A stretch of DNA of 64,000 nucleotides from Croceibacter atlanticus HTCC2559 (GCF_000196315.1 NC_014230.1:2566501-2630500); one strand, 5' to 3'. Positions 51,557-61,233 are shown, numbered from the stretch's first letter. Notes: generated by a model not told the origin, from the letters alone. Translations and numbers: made by a program.

Positions 51557-53248
51557 ATGTCGAATATAGATTGGGTCATTTTATGTTGTACACTACTTTT
51601 TATCGTGGCTTACGGTGCCTATAAAACTAAGGGTAGTAAGAATGTACAAGATTATATAAAAGGTAATAATGAAGCACAATGGTGGACCATAGGTTTATCT
51701 GTCATGGCTACACAAGCAAGTGCCATCACATTTTTATCTACACCAGGACAAGCCTTTCATAGCGGTATGGGTTTCGTTCAATTTTATTTTGGTTTACCTA
51801 TCGCCATGGTAATTATTTGCTTGGTGTTTATTCCTATTTACCATCGCTTAAAGGTATACACGGCTTATGAATATTTAGAAAGTAGGTTTGATCAAAAAAC
51901 CAGAACGCTTACAGCAATACTATTTCTTGTACAGCGTGGTTTAGCAGCAGGTATAACCATATTTGCTCCTGCAATAATTTTATCTGCAGTATTAGGTTGG
52001 GATTTACTCACGCTTAATATTATTATTGGTGTTCTTGTTATTATTTATACTGTATCTGGTGGAACTAAAGCTGTAAGTATTACACAAAAACAGCAAATGG
52101 CCGTAATCTTTGCAGGTATGTTTGCTGCCTTCTTTATTATTGTAAGCAAACTACCAGAAGATATTACTTTTACTAAAGCCTTAGATATTGCTGGTGCAAG
52201 TGGAAAAATGGAGATCCTCGATTTTTCTTTTGATCTTAGTAATAGATATACTATTTGGACAGGATTTTTAGGAGGTACCTTTTTAATGTTATCTTATTTT
52301 GGGACAGACCAAAGCCAAGTACAGCGATATTTGTCTGGTCGATCTGTTCGTGAAAGCCAATTAGGACTATTATTTAATGGTCTTCTTAAAGTACCAATGC
52401 AATTCTTTATTCTATTGGTTGGTGTTATGGTATTTGTGTTTTATCAATTTAACGCATCTCCTATAAACTTTAATCCAGCTGCTCATGAAGCTGTTCAGAA
52501 TTCTGAATATGTACAAGAATACACTGCACTTGAAAATCAATTAAAAACAATTCAAGCAGAACAGAATATTACCAGTTTGGCGTATGCAGAAGTTTCAGAT
52601 CAAACTAGTTCAGAAGACTACAAGGCGTTAAAATCTCAATTGGCTCAATTAAACAAAGAAGAAGTTGCCGTACGCGAAAAAGCAAAAACAATAATCACGA
52701 GTGCAGACGCTACAATTGAAACTAATGACAAGGATTATGTTTTTATAAATTTTATACTAAACAATCTTCCAAGAGGTCTTATAGGCTTGCTTTTGGCTGT
52801 AATTTTATCTGCTGCTATGAGTAGCACGGCATCAGAATTAAATGCATTGGCATCTACCACAGCTATGGATTTGTATAAGCGTAACGTTACTACAGAAAAA
52901 AATGACATGCATTTTGTGAAAGCCTCTAAATGGTTCACATTAGGTTGGGGAGTTTTAGCCATATTAGTGGCTTGTGTCGCAAATTTATTTGACAATCTTA
53001 TACAGCTCGTAAATATTATAGGTTCAATATTTTATGGAAATATTCTTGGTATCTTCCTACTTGCCTTTTTTGTAAAGTATGTAAAAAGCAAGGCAACATT
53101 TGTAGCTGCCATACTTACACAAGCAATTATTGTGTTTGTTTGGTATATGGATTACCTGCCTTACCTATGGCTTAATGTTTTGGGTTGTGGTATTGTAATG
53201 GCAATTGCTATCCTATTGCAAACAACTTTTAAAGCTAAAGAACATTAA
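51557..53248 (+). CDS. Sodium:solute symporter (SSS family)
   Basis: This 563-aa transporter has about 13 helices with the SSS core: MATQASAITFLSTPGQAF near the start, VIYTVSGGTKAV, and the late AVILSAAMSSTASELNALAS. A hydrophilic, probably coiled insert (about 320-385) splits the helix set, as in other flavobacterial SSS proteins. It likely imports a sugar or amino-sugar that the co-encoded PIG-L deacetylase generates (inference). Confidence 0.9.
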   Translation: MSNIDWVILCCTLLFIVAYGAYKTKGSKNVQDYIKGNNEAQWWTIGLSVMATQASAITFLSTPGQAFHSGMGFVQFYFGLPIAMVIICLVFIPIYHRLKVYTAYEYLESRFDQKTRTLTAILFLVQRGLAAGITIFAPAIILSAVLGWDLLTLNIIIGVLVIIYTVSGGTKAVSITQKQQMAVIFAGMFAAFFIIVSKLPEDITFTKALDIAGASGKMEILDFSFDLSNRYTIWTGFLGGTFLMLSYFGTDQSQVQRYLSGRSVRESQLGLLFNGLLKVPMQFFILLVGVMVFVFYQFNASPINFNPAAHEAVQNSEYVQEYTALENQLKTIQAEQNITSLAYAEVSDQTSSEDYKALKSQLAQLNKEEVAVREKAKTIITSADATIETNDKDYVFINFILNNLPRGLIGLLLAVILSAAMSSTASELNALASTTAMDLYKRNVTTEKNDMHFVKASKWFTLGWGVLAILVACVANLFDNLIQLVNIIGSIFYGNILGIFLLAFFVKYVKSKATFVAAILTQAIIVFVWYMDYLPYLWLNVLGCGIVMAIAILLQTTFKAKEH

Positions 53249-53252
53249 ATAA

Positions 53253-53284
53253 AAAACTCCTCGAAACATAAGTTTGAGGAGTTT
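53253..53284. terminator. Bidirectional terminator
   Basis: AAACTCCTC pairs with GAGGAGTTT, plus inner AAAC/GTTT pairing, between convergent symporter and DUF2911 genes. Confidence 0.85.
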
Positions 53285-53306
53285 AAATAGTTGGTTAGGT
53301 TCTAAA

Positions 53307-54152
53307 TTATTTAGCGCCCCATTCTTTTAAAGATTCTTTATTCATCTTTATATAATCTGCATTTCCAGCTTTTTCAGCACCTTCTAAAGATTTCTTAGCA
53401 GTTTCAATAGCCATTTTCTTGTTTCCTGCTTTAGCATAAATTAAAGATTGTTGGCGCAGTTGCCAAAATGCAGGCTGCTCCATCATACTCATAGCTTTTG
53501 TCATCCAATCTTGAGCTTTCTTTATGTCTTTATCGTTAGCTGAATAATAAACCGCTGCTGCGTAATAATCTGCTGGAGATGGTCCATTTAAAGTAGCTTC
53601 AATATTTGCCATTACTGTCTTATCTGTATGTGTCTTTATTGGTAAGGCTACATACACGTTTTCCCATAATAATCCTAGGTTTACAGAGTCACTCATGACA
53701 TCGTCAAAAGTAATGGTAAAGCTCTCTATATCCATTGGCATTTCTTGTACTTTAGCAGTAGCTTTTGCAGCTATCTTGCTGTCATCCCATTTTTGTGGTA
53801 CACCCCAATTGTTAGTATCGCTATATAAAAAGAACTCCCAATCTGTTGCGTTTGGTATAGTATAAAGCGCATAAGTTCCAGCAGGAACTTTTTCATCTCC
53901 AACTATAACATCTTCACTAAATGTAATTGTAGTGTTGGCGTTAGCACCTGTTCTCCACACGTTATCAAATGGTACAAGATTTCCGAAAATTTCACGATCT
54001 CTCATTGCTGGTCTTGAATACTCAACTGTCATATCTGTAAGACCTACAGTCTGCATTACTTTTGCTGCAGGACTTGGTGCTGGTGTTTTAATTTGTGCTT
54101 GAGTAGCTACAGACAAAGCTAAAGCACTCATAAATAATACTATACGTTTCAT
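53307..54152 (-). CDS. DUF2911 exported protein
   Basis: This 281-aa protein has a signal peptide (1-19) and a DUF2911 domain (about 25-180) with VEYSRPAMRDREIFG, VPFDNVWRTGANANTTI and VPAGTYALYTIP. A C-terminal helical TPR-like tail (about 195-281) follows. The domain's function is not known. It is a single gene. Confidence 0.88.
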   Translation of the reverse strand: MKRIVLFMSALALSVATQAQIKTPAPSPAAKVMQTVGLTDMTVEYSRPAMRDREIFGNLVPFDNVWRTGANANTTITFSEDVIVGDEKVPAGTYALYTIPNATDWEFFLYSDTNNWGVPQKWDDSKIAAKATAKVQEMPMDIESFTITFDDVMSDSVNLGLLWENVYVALPIKTHTDKTVMANIEATLNGPSPADYYAAAVYYSANDKDIKKAQDWMTKAMSMMEQPAFWQLRQQSLIYAKAGNKKMAIETAKKSLEGAEKAGNADYIKMNKESLKEWGAK

Positions 54153-54303
54153 AAAATGTAATTTTTAGTTGCCCTCTAAAGTACTATTATTAAGCACCTT
54201 GAAATGTTAACGAAATCTTAAAAGGAATTGAATTAAAATGATCTCATCACTGAGTGATTATTAACTTTGTTTATTATTTTTAATAAATGATTAAACAATA
54301 TGT

Positions 54304-54311
54304 TATCTTTG
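54304..54311 (+). promoter_or_regulatory. -10 box of the SRPBCC gene
   Basis: TATCTTTG, with the ATG only 4 nt later, implies a leaderless transcript. Confidence 0.5.
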
Positions 54312-54315
54312 TGAT

Positions 54316-54783
54316 ATGAAGATATATAGACTACATAGATTTCAAAAATTACCTATTACAATTGATGAAGCTTGGGAATTACTGGCTAATCCTAAAAACC
54401 TAAAATTAATTACTCCAGACTATATGGGGTTTCATATTTTGAGTGGTGCAGACAGACCTATGTATCCAGGACAAATAATACAATATATAGTAACTCCAGT
54501 TTTAGGAATTAAAACCAAATGGGTAACAGAGATTACCCACGTAAAAGACAAATCTTATTTTGTTGATGAACAACGTTTTGGTCCCTACGCATTATGGCAT
54601 CACAAGCACTTTATTAAAGAGATAGATGGTGGTGTTGAAATGGAAGATATTGTAGATTATAAAGTACCGTTTGGTTGGTTAGGACAACTTGTGCATCCAT
54701 TTTTAGTAAAACCTAAATTAGAGGAAATTTTTAAATACAGATACAACAAACTAATTGAGATGTATGGAGAGTTTAAAGAATAA
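54316..54783 (+). CDS. SRPBCC family protein
   Basis: This 155-aa START-like cone fold has the opening RFQKLPITIDEAWELLANPKNLKLITPDYMGF and an ending typical of the polyketide cyclase/cell-division-inhibitor-like group (GGVEMEDIVDYKVPFGWLG). It probably binds a hydrophobic ligand. The gene stands alone, close behind a strong -10 box. Confidence 0.85.
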   Translation: MKIYRLHRFQKLPITIDEAWELLANPKNLKLITPDYMGFHILSGADRPMYPGQIIQYIVTPVLGIKTKWVTEITHVKDKSYFVDEQRFGPYALWHHKHFIKEIDGGVEMEDIVDYKVPFGWLGQLVHPFLVKPKLEEIFKYRYNKLIEMYGEFKE

Positions 54784-54788
54784 TTTAA

Positions 54789-56207
54789 TTAATTCTTAAA
54801 AGGCATCTTTGTAGGAAAACCTTCTACACCATATGTATCATATAAATATACCAAGCTTGTCATAGTTGCTGCACCTAGCTCTAGTTCACGTTTATTAACT
54901 GCCTCAAATGTATCATTTGCAGCGTGATGGTAATCAAAATAACGTTGTGAGTCTGGGCGTAATCCAGCCAATACAGAGTTTCCGTTTTTAAGAGGTCCTA
55001 TATCTGCTCCGCTTCCACCTTGCTCGAAAAAGTGAATTAAATAAGGTTTAAATAATGGTTTCCAAGCTTCTACTTGTTTAAATTGAGCATCTGTACAATC
55101 AAATGAAAATCCACGTGGTGTAAATCCGCCAGCGTCACTTTCTAATGCAAAAATGTGATTTTCGTTTTTCTGTTTTGCAACATCTGCATATTTGTTTCCG
55201 CCACGTAACCCATTTTCTTCATTCATAAACAATACAACTCTAATAGTTCGTTTTGGTGTAATGTTAGACTCTTTTAATAATCGTAACACTTCCATAGATT
55301 GCACAACGCCAGCACCATCATCGTGTGAACCATCGCCTAAATCCCAAGAATCTAAGTGACCTCCTACTACAATTATTTCATTAGGAAACTCACTTCCTGT
55401 AATTTCTCCTATAACGTTATGAGATTGTACATCATCAAACGTTCTGCAGCTCATCTTAAAAAAGAATTTAGCATCTGGCGTTAATTTTAAAAGGCTGCTC
55501 AAATATTCAGCATCATTAGTTGAAATTGCAGCAGAAGGAATCCTATTATCTTTTGGGGTGTCTAAATAGCTCATAGATCCAGTATGTGGATAATCATCTA
55601 AGCGCAAATTCATAGAGCGCACAATAACACCTACAGCTCCATATTTAGCAGCTTCTGCAGCACCTGCATAACGTTGGTCTACACAACCTCCATAAGCTTC
55701 AAACGTCTGTATAAGGTTGGCGCGCATTGGTCTGTTATAAAATACAATCTTACCTTCTATCTGCTCTTTTCCATATTCTGCTAAATCTTCTAGACCTTGC
55801 ACCTCGATAACCTCAGCTTTTAATCCATTTACTGGTGTTGGTACAGAGCCACCAAGCGCACAGATGTTTACTGTTTTACTCTCGCCAGGCTTAGTTTCTA
55901 TATAAGCGTATTCTTTAGTGCCTCTTGTCCATTTTGGAACCATTACTGGTTGTAACCAAACCTTGTCTAAGCCTAATTTTTGTAATTCTTTTTTAGTGTA
56001 TTGCACTGCTTGTTCTGCTTGTATAGATCCAGATAACCTACCTCCTATTTGATTAGATAAATGGTCTAGCCACTCATAACTTTTGCCATTAAGCAAAGAC
56101 ATATCATAAAGCTTACGTAAAGCTAAAGAATCATTTTCTGCAGATGTATTTTGTGCGAATGTGGTTAGAGAGATTACTAGGGCAAGTAAAAAGGTAATAT
56201 ATTTCAT
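54789..56207 (-). CDS. Exported M28 family zinc peptidase
   Basis: This 472-aa protein has a signal peptide (1-18), a PA-like insert (about 130-250) and an M28 peptidase domain with metal ligands in GGHLDSWDLGDGSHDDGAG, MNEENGLRGG, ESDAGGF and a late DYHHAANDTFE. It is probably an aminopeptidase or carboxypeptidase that digests peptides outside the inner membrane. Confidence 0.9.
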   Translation of the reverse strand: MKYITFLLALVISLTTFAQNTSAENDSLALRKLYDMSLLNGKSYEWLDHLSNQIGGRLSGSIQAEQAVQYTKKELQKLGLDKVWLQPVMVPKWTRGTKEYAYIETKPGESKTVNICALGGSVPTPVNGLKAEVIEVQGLEDLAEYGKEQIEGKIVFYNRPMRANLIQTFEAYGGCVDQRYAGAAEAAKYGAVGVIVRSMNLRLDDYPHTGSMSYLDTPKDNRIPSAAISTNDAEYLSSLLKLTPDAKFFFKMSCRTFDDVQSHNVIGEITGSEFPNEIIVVGGHLDSWDLGDGSHDDGAGVVQSMEVLRLLKESNITPKRTIRVVLFMNEENGLRGGNKYADVAKQKNENHIFALESDAGGFTPRGFSFDCTDAQFKQVEAWKPLFKPYLIHFFEQGGSGADIGPLKNGNSVLAGLRPDSQRYFDYHHAANDTFEAVNKRELELGAATMTSLVYLYDTYGVEGFPTKMPFKN

Positions 56208-56272
56208 TGTATGTGTTACGTTTATACGTTAATTACGGTAGTTTTAAACTGTTGTTACAGTTGTAATAGGAT

Positions 56273-57151
56273 TTATTCGTTATTTAATTCTGCTTTATAA
56301 CTATCTATTTCAGCTTTAATTTCGGAATCTAATTCTGGCTCAACAACATCTTCAAGTTGTGTTAAGCTATCGTGTAATATTTTAGCAACCAAATAACGTG
56401 CCGTTGGTTTATCATCTGCTGGTATTATATACCAAGGTGCGTGTGGTTTAGATGTTCTATTTATAGCATCTTCATAACAAGTCATATAATTGTCCCAAAG
56501 TTTACGCTCCTTAAGATCTCCTGGAGAAAATTTCCAGTTCTTACTCTTTTTGTTTAAACGTCTTAGGAGTCTGTGTTTTTGTTCTTCTTTAGAGAGGTTA
56601 AGAAAAAACTTAAAGATTAAAGTTCCGTTTTCTGCAAGATGCTCTTCAAAATTATTTATTTGCTTAAAGCGTTTATTCCAAAACTTATCATTTACATCAC
56701 TTAAAGAAGTTACATTAGGTAGTTGCTCTCCCAAAATATATTCTGGATGTACTCGTGTAACCAATACATTTTCATAGTGTGTCCTGTTATGAACACCAAA
56801 CTTTCCTCGTGCTGGCAACGCCAAATAATGGCGCCAAAGGTAATCATGATCTCGCTCTAAATCTGTAGGTACCTTAAAACTATGCACCTCAACACCTCTA
56901 ACATTAAAATCTTTAAAAACTTCTCTTATTAAACTGTCTTTTCCAGAAGTATCCATTCCCTGTAAGCAAACTAGCACAGCATACTTGTCATGAGCATAAA
57001 GCGTATCCTGCCAATCTCCCAAATCTTTACGAACATCTTTTAAAGCATCCTTTACTGTATCCTCATCTGCTTGCAGGTCTATTTTAGTTGAATGTTCTTT
57101 TAAAGTAGTTGAATATGTAATCTTAAATTGGTCTGCAGAAATTTGTCTCAT
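56273..57151 (-). CDS. ppk2: Polyphosphate:nucleotide phosphotransferase (PPK2)
   Basis: This 292-aa one-domain PPK2 has Walker A CLQGMDTSGKDS, then RGVEVHSFKVPT, the lid HYLALPARGKFGVHNRTHYENVLVTRVHPE and a RRLNKKSKNWKFSPGDLKER segment. The sequence fits class III PPK2, which phosphorylates AMP and ADP from polyphosphate. It can run the polyphosphate made by PPK1 (27163) back into nucleotides. Confidence 0.9.
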   Translation of the reverse strand: MRQISADQFKITYSTTLKEHSTKIDLQADEDTVKDALKDVRKDLGDWQDTLYAHDKYAVLVCLQGMDTSGKDSLIREVFKDFNVRGVEVHSFKVPTDLERDHDYLWRHYLALPARGKFGVHNRTHYENVLVTRVHPEYILGEQLPNVTSLSDVNDKFWNKRFKQINNFEEHLAENGTLIFKFFLNLSKEEQKHRLLRRLNKKSKNWKFSPGDLKERKLWDNYMTCYEDAINRTSKPHAPWYIIPADDKPTARYLVAKILHDSLTQLEDVVEPELDSEIKAEIDSYKAELNNE

Positions 57152-57204
57152 GGCTTAATTTTATTCGGATTTTAAATATACAATCTTTAGGATAACTATT
57201 TTTT

Positions 57205-57212
57205 TATCTTTG
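57205..57212 (+). promoter_or_regulatory. -10 box of the GNAT-like gene
   Basis: TATCTTTG, 16 nt before the TTG start; the predicted leader is about 10 nt. Confidence 0.45.
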
Positions 57213-57228
57213 TCGAAATTTATCTGCA

Positions 57229-57828
57229 TTGAACAAAGCTCAAATTATTGAAAACGTTGCTACAACGTTAAAAGATACGCCTAGCGCACAGGAAATTGTT
57301 AAGAAAGGTGGAAACCGTGACAAACGCTTTCATTACCTAGCAACGCATATGGTCGAAAAAGCCATAGCTAAAGACGCACTTATAGTTTCAGAAAATGGCG
57401 CTGGTACTGCTATTCTCTTTAAGACTAACGCTAAAGAAGAAAACTTTTGGAAAGATCTTCCTAAAGAATTGGCATTGGTACGCCACGTAACAGGCATAAA
57501 AAATGCACTTAAAATTTTAAAGAAACAAAAGTACATTAAAGCTCAACGCCCGTTAGAAGGTGATTATTTATACTGTTGGTTTTGGGGTATCCTACCAGAT
57601 ACAAGAGGTTTTGGAGACGAAACCCAAACGGCAAAAGAAATGAAAGATAAAATGATGGACGTTGCAGATAAACTACAATTACCATTATATGCCGAAACCA
57701 GAAAACGTAAAGTAGTGATAGTATATCGCCGTTATGGATTTGATATGTTTCACGAATGGGTACAACCAGATGGCGAAAAAATGTGGTTCTTAAGATATAT
57801 ACCCGTAAAAGGCGTACCTCATAAATAG
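57229..57828 (+). CDS. GNAT-like acyltransferase
   Basis: This 199-aa protein has a late GNAT-like strand-helix-strand (LPLYAETRKRKVVIVYRRYGFDMFHEW, then MWFLRYIP) typical of acetyl-CoA-dependent N-acyltransferases. The usual Q/RxxGxG/A pyrophosphate loop is not clear (ILPDTRGFGDET is the nearest). Start is TTG. The acceptor is unknown. Confidence 0.7.
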   Translation: MNKAQIIENVATTLKDTPSAQEIVKKGGNRDKRFHYLATHMVEKAIAKDALIVSENGAGTAILFKTNAKEENFWKDLPKELALVRHVTGIKNALKILKKQKYIKAQRPLEGDYLYCWFWGILPDTRGFGDETQTAKEMKDKMMDVADKLQLPLYAETRKRKVVIVYRRYGFDMFHEWVQPDGEKMWFLRYIPVKGVPHK

Positions 57829-57834
57829 ATTTTC

Positions 57835-58611
57835 CTACTCAGGTAATTTTTCACTTAAATACTTCCAATATCGCTTTGGTACATGTTGAATATGTAACCT
57901 CATGTTTTTGCGAGATTTAATATTGGTGCTTTTAAAATAATCGCGCCATAAGGTTTGAAAAACCAACTCATCTTCATCAAACATATCTGAAGATGTTTTA
58001 GTGGGATCAAAGTTTTTATCAAACTGAAAGTTTACAATATCTACTTTATGCAGATTATAATACAGACCATAATCTCTCTTTAAATCGTATATAATCCATT
58101 GCTGATCTGCGTAGCGTTTTAAAAAATGCTTACGTATTAATGGGAGTACATTAAAATCTGGATCACAATTGGCAAAATATACGCCGTTTTTGGTAAGCCG
58201 GAATCTAATAAAAGCTTCCATACGGTGCTTTTCCCTATTTACCATTTTAGCTAGTTGTGCTACTTTTAAAACATCATCATCAGAAAAATCTGTAGCTATA
58301 CTTCTTTTACTTTTTAAAGACTTTTGTATGTAGCGTAACATTACATCTTCTATGCCTGTACGCTCACTTAAAAATGCACAATATAGTTGGTGGCATGCTT
58401 GCGGTGTTAAGCGTTTTTTTAAAGAAGACCATACACGATTAGCTTTTACCTCTTCTGTCTGTACAGCATAACTTTGCGCAAACAAAGAATCTTGCGCCAC
58501 TGTAATATTCTGGATATTAAATATTTTAATTTTCTTTTCATACACTTCAAACACACACGTTAAGAAGCCATCAAAAGTGCCATCGTAATTTAGTGTGAAA
58601 CGTGTTGTCAT
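57835..58611 (-). CDS. TIGR03915 family putative DNA repair protein
   Basis: This 258-aa protein matches TIGR03915: an N-terminal YDGTFDGFLTCVFEVYEKK, a central MVNREKHRMEAFIRFR and a C-terminal uracil-DNA-glycosylase-like tail (WRDYFKSTNIKSRKNMRLHIQHVPKRYWKYL). The family always travels with the radical-SAM partner found here, whose gene overlaps it by 4 nt. The pair is predicted to repair or modify DNA, but the reaction is unknown. Confidence 0.88.
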   Translation of the reverse strand: MTTRFTLNYDGTFDGFLTCVFEVYEKKIKIFNIQNITVAQDSLFAQSYAVQTEEVKANRVWSSLKKRLTPQACHQLYCAFLSERTGIEDVMLRYIQKSLKSKRSIATDFSDDDVLKVAQLAKMVNREKHRMEAFIRFRLTKNGVYFANCDPDFNVLPLIRKHFLKRYADQQWIIYDLKRDYGLYYNLHKVDIVNFQFDKNFDPTKTSSDMFDEDELVFQTLWRDYFKSTNIKSRKNMRLHIQHVPKRYWKYLSEKLPE

Positions 58612-59870
58612 GAGAATAGGCTTAATTGTGCTTGCCTAGCACTATTAAATTTAGTTTTAGAGTTTTGTAATATATAGCCTTTAATACGCTCTGGAGTAAG
58701 GTCTCTCGTTTCAAAATCTTTAGAATCGCAAGTAATAAAGTATTGTGCTCTATTTAGTGCTACCCCAATTTTTTTGAGATGATCCCAATTAAGTGCTCTA
58801 AACTTTCTAGCCTTAAGTATTTTATATACGCTACGCATTCCTAAACCAGGAATTCTGGCTAACATCCTGCCATCTGCTTTATTTATATCAATAGGAAACT
58901 CATTCATATTCCTAAGTGCCCAACTTAATTTTGGATCTATATCTAAATCTAAATTCATATGATCTTCATTTAAAATTTCAGTAATATCAAACCCATAAAA
59001 ACGCAATAACCAATCTGTTTGATAAAGTCTATTTTCCCTAAGCATTGGGACTTCTGCACCTATCTGTGGCAAACGGCTATCATAACTTATTGGCACATAG
59101 CCAGAATAATACACCCGTTTAAGGTTAAAATTTTTATAGAAGTAATTAGACGCATACATAATATCCTTATCTGTCTCACCACTCGCACCAATAATCATTT
59201 GTGTACTTTGTCCTGCTGGCGCATATTTTGGTGTGCTTTTTATAAGCTTCTTTTCTGCTTTATATTGAATAATCTCATTTTTAACCTTTACCATTGGTTT
59301 TATAAAATCTTCGCGTTTTTTATCTGGTGCCAATAACTTTAAGCCGCTTGTGGTAGGAATTTCTATATTCACACTTAGCCTGTCTGCATACAAACCGGCT
59401 TCGCGCATTAACTCGTCTGATGCACCTGGAATAGATTTTAGGTGTATGTAACCATTAAAGTTTTCTTCCAACCTTAATTTCTTTGCTACAGCAACCAAAC
59501 GCTCCATAGTGTAATCTGCATTTTTAAAAATGCCGCTACTAAGAAATAATCCTTCTATGTAATTACGCCTGTAAAAATTTATGGTAAGATCTACCACTTC
59601 TTGTACTTTAAATGCTGCTCGTTTTATATCGTTACTCTTTCTAGTTACACAATACGCACAATCGAAAATACAGTGATTGGTAAGTAATATCTTTAATAAT
59701 GACACGCAACGGCCATCTTCTGTATATGTGTGACATATTCCTGAAGCAGATGCATTTCCTAAACCTTTGTTTTTATTAGTTCTATTGCTTCCGCTGGAAG
59801 AACAAGAGACATCATACTTTGCAGCATCTGCCAGAATATTTAATTTTTCTTTAAGTCGATCAAAAGACAT
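58608..59870 (-). CDS. Radical SAM putative DNA modification/repair protein
   Basis: This 420-aa protein has the radical-SAM cluster loop CIFDCAYCVTR (CxxxCxxC) in a TIM-barrel (about 50-290) and a C-terminal helix-hairpin-helix segment (ARIPGLGMRSVYKILKARKF) that would bind DNA. Several more Cys at the N-terminus (CSSSGSN, GICHTYTEDGRC) may hold another cluster. It matches the TIGR03916 partner of TIGR03915. The ATG at 59870 (MSFDRLKEK) is preferred over one six codons upstream. Confidence 0.9.
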   Translation of the reverse strand: MSFDRLKEKLNILADAAKYDVSCSSSGSNRTNKNKGLGNASASGICHTYTEDGRCVSLLKILLTNHCIFDCAYCVTRKSNDIKRAAFKVQEVVDLTINFYRRNYIEGLFLSSGIFKNADYTMERLVAVAKKLRLEENFNGYIHLKSIPGASDELMREAGLYADRLSVNIEIPTTSGLKLLAPDKKREDFIKPMVKVKNEIIQYKAEKKLIKSTPKYAPAGQSTQMIIGASGETDKDIMYASNYFYKNFNLKRVYYSGYVPISYDSRLPQIGAEVPMLRENRLYQTDWLLRFYGFDITEILNEDHMNLDLDIDPKLSWALRNMNEFPIDINKADGRMLARIPGLGMRSVYKILKARKFRALNWDHLKKIGVALNRAQYFITCDSKDFETRDLTPERIKGYILQNSKTKFNSARQAQLSLFS

Positions 59871-59991
59871 ATACTCTAATTTATACACAAATATAATTCA
59901 GAAATTCATAACTTGGAAATATTCCATACTATAAATTGGATTATTTCCAATATTGTAAGAATTTAAATAAATGCCGACTTATATAAAAAGA

Positions 59992-60011
59992 AACAAAGCG
60001 ATTGCTTAGTT
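59992..60011. promoter_or_regulatory. TetR-type operator, autoregulatory site
   Basis: AACAAAGCGATTGCTTAGTT matches the downstream operator (60612-60631) at 17 of 20 positions. It overlaps the -10 box TAGTTTTG (60007-60014) of the TetR gene, so binding would block its transcription. Confidence 0.7.
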
Positions 60012-60029
60012 TTGTGTTCTCTTAAAATT

Positions 60030-60593
60030 ATGGCCAGAACAAAACAATATAACGAACACGATGTGATTCAAAAAGCAATGAACCTTTTTTGGAAGAATGG
60101 CTATGAAACCACATCTATACGTATGCTGGAAAAAGAAATGGGAATTAATCAATTTTCTATATACTCTAGTTTTGGAAGTAAACATGGTGTATTTGTAGAA
60201 AGTATTAAGGCGTACAAAGTTCAGTTGAATTTTATTAGACATAAATTAAGAGATTCTAACTCTGGTACAACTGGAATTAAACAGTTCTTTTATGATTTTT
60301 TAGAATTCACAAAAGACAATACCTCTAGAAAAGGATGCTTAGTTTGTAACACCGTTAGTGAACTTGGCAACAATGCAGAAGAGGATTTAATGAAAGAGTT
60401 ATTAAAGTTTACAGAAGAAATTAAAGTTCTGTTTATAAACAACTTAAAACAGGAAACTACAAAGACAAAAGAAGATATTACAAGAGAATCTAACTACTTA
60501 ATGACATCTATGCTAGGATTGTCGTTAGGTTCTAGAATTCTTAACGACGAACAACTAGACGATTATATAGAAACAACATTTAAAAATATATAA
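60030..60593 (+). CDS. TetR/AcrR family repressor
   Basis: This 187-aa protein has an N-terminal helix-turn-helix (about 1-55) with AMNLFWKNGYETTSIRMLEKEMGINQFSIYSSFGSK and a helical ligand domain that includes RKGCLVCNTVSELG. The YxxFGSK motif and following features fit the COG1309 group controlling small oxidoreductase operons. I use ATG 60030, since the earlier start is at the promoter. Two matching palindromes, one overlapping its own promoter and one before the next gene, are likely its operators. Confidence 0.88.
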   Translation: MARTKQYNEHDVIQKAMNLFWKNGYETTSIRMLEKEMGINQFSIYSSFGSKHGVFVESIKAYKVQLNFIRHKLRDSNSGTTGIKQFFYDFLEFTKDNTSRKGCLVCNTVSELGNNAEEDLMKELLKFTEEIKVLFINNLKQETTKTKEDITRESNYLMTSMLGLSLGSRILNDEQLDDYIETTFKNI

Positions 60594-60611
60594 TCTATTT
60601 TTTTACCCTAT

Positions 60612-60631
60612 AACTAAGCAGTTGCTTAGTT
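60612..60631. promoter_or_regulatory. TetR-type operator of the CMD-family gene
   Basis: AACTAAGCA-GT-TGCTTAGTT is a perfect 9-bp inverted repeat. It covers a TTG at 60622-60624 that is 17 bp before a weak -10 (TAACATTA), so repression is expected. Confidence 0.75.
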
Positions 60632-60661
60632 TAATAATTACTAACATTAAAATTGAAAATT

Positions 60662-61219
60662 ATGAGTACATTAAAAATTCACAACGCAGAGACAGCTCCA
60701 GAAGAGAGCAAGCCTTTATTAGAAAAATCTCAGAAAGCATATGGTATGATTCCAGGATTACACGGTGTTTTAGCTGGTGCTCCAGGTTTATTAGAAGCTT
60801 ACCAAACCTTACATGAGCTATTTACAAACTCATCTTTTAATAATGATGAGCTTACGGTTGTTTGGCAAAGTATTAATGTAGAACATGGATGTCATTACTG
60901 TGTTCCTGCGCATACAGGAATTGCAAAGATGATGAAGGTAGATGATGCTATTACAGATGCCCTTCGTAATGAGACAGAATTACCTACCGAAAAATTAGAA
61001 GCATTGCGTACAATGACATTATCTGTTGTTAAAAACCGCGGTAATGTAAGTGATGAAGAACTAAAAGCTTTTTACGATGCTGGTTATGGTGAAAGACAAC
61101 TCTTAGAAATAATCTTAGGCCTTTCACAAAAAGTAATTAGTAATTACACTAATCACATTGCAGAAACTCCGGTTGATGATGCTTTTGAGAAATTTGCTTG
61201 GGAGAAAACCTCTAAGTAA
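60662..61219 (+). CDS. Carboxymuconolactone decarboxylase/AhpD-like protein
   Basis: This 185-aa all-helical protein has the redox motif EHGCHYCVPAHTG (CxxC plus His), as in AhpD-like disulfide reductases and peroxidase partners. The family is often found with a TetR regulator and a DsbA-like thiol protein, as here. It may reduce organic peroxides or electrophiles. Its start (ATG 60662) follows the operator by 30 nt. Confidence 0.87.
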   Translation: MSTLKIHNAETAPEESKPLLEKSQKAYGMIPGLHGVLAGAPGLLEAYQTLHELFTNSSFNNDELTVVWQSINVEHGCHYCVPAHTGIAKMMKVDDAITDALRNETELPTEKLEALRTMTLSVVKNRGNVSDEELKAFYDAGYGERQLLEIILGLSQKVISNYTNHIAETPVDDAFEKFAWEKTSK

Positions 61220-61233
61220 TAAAAGTATACATA

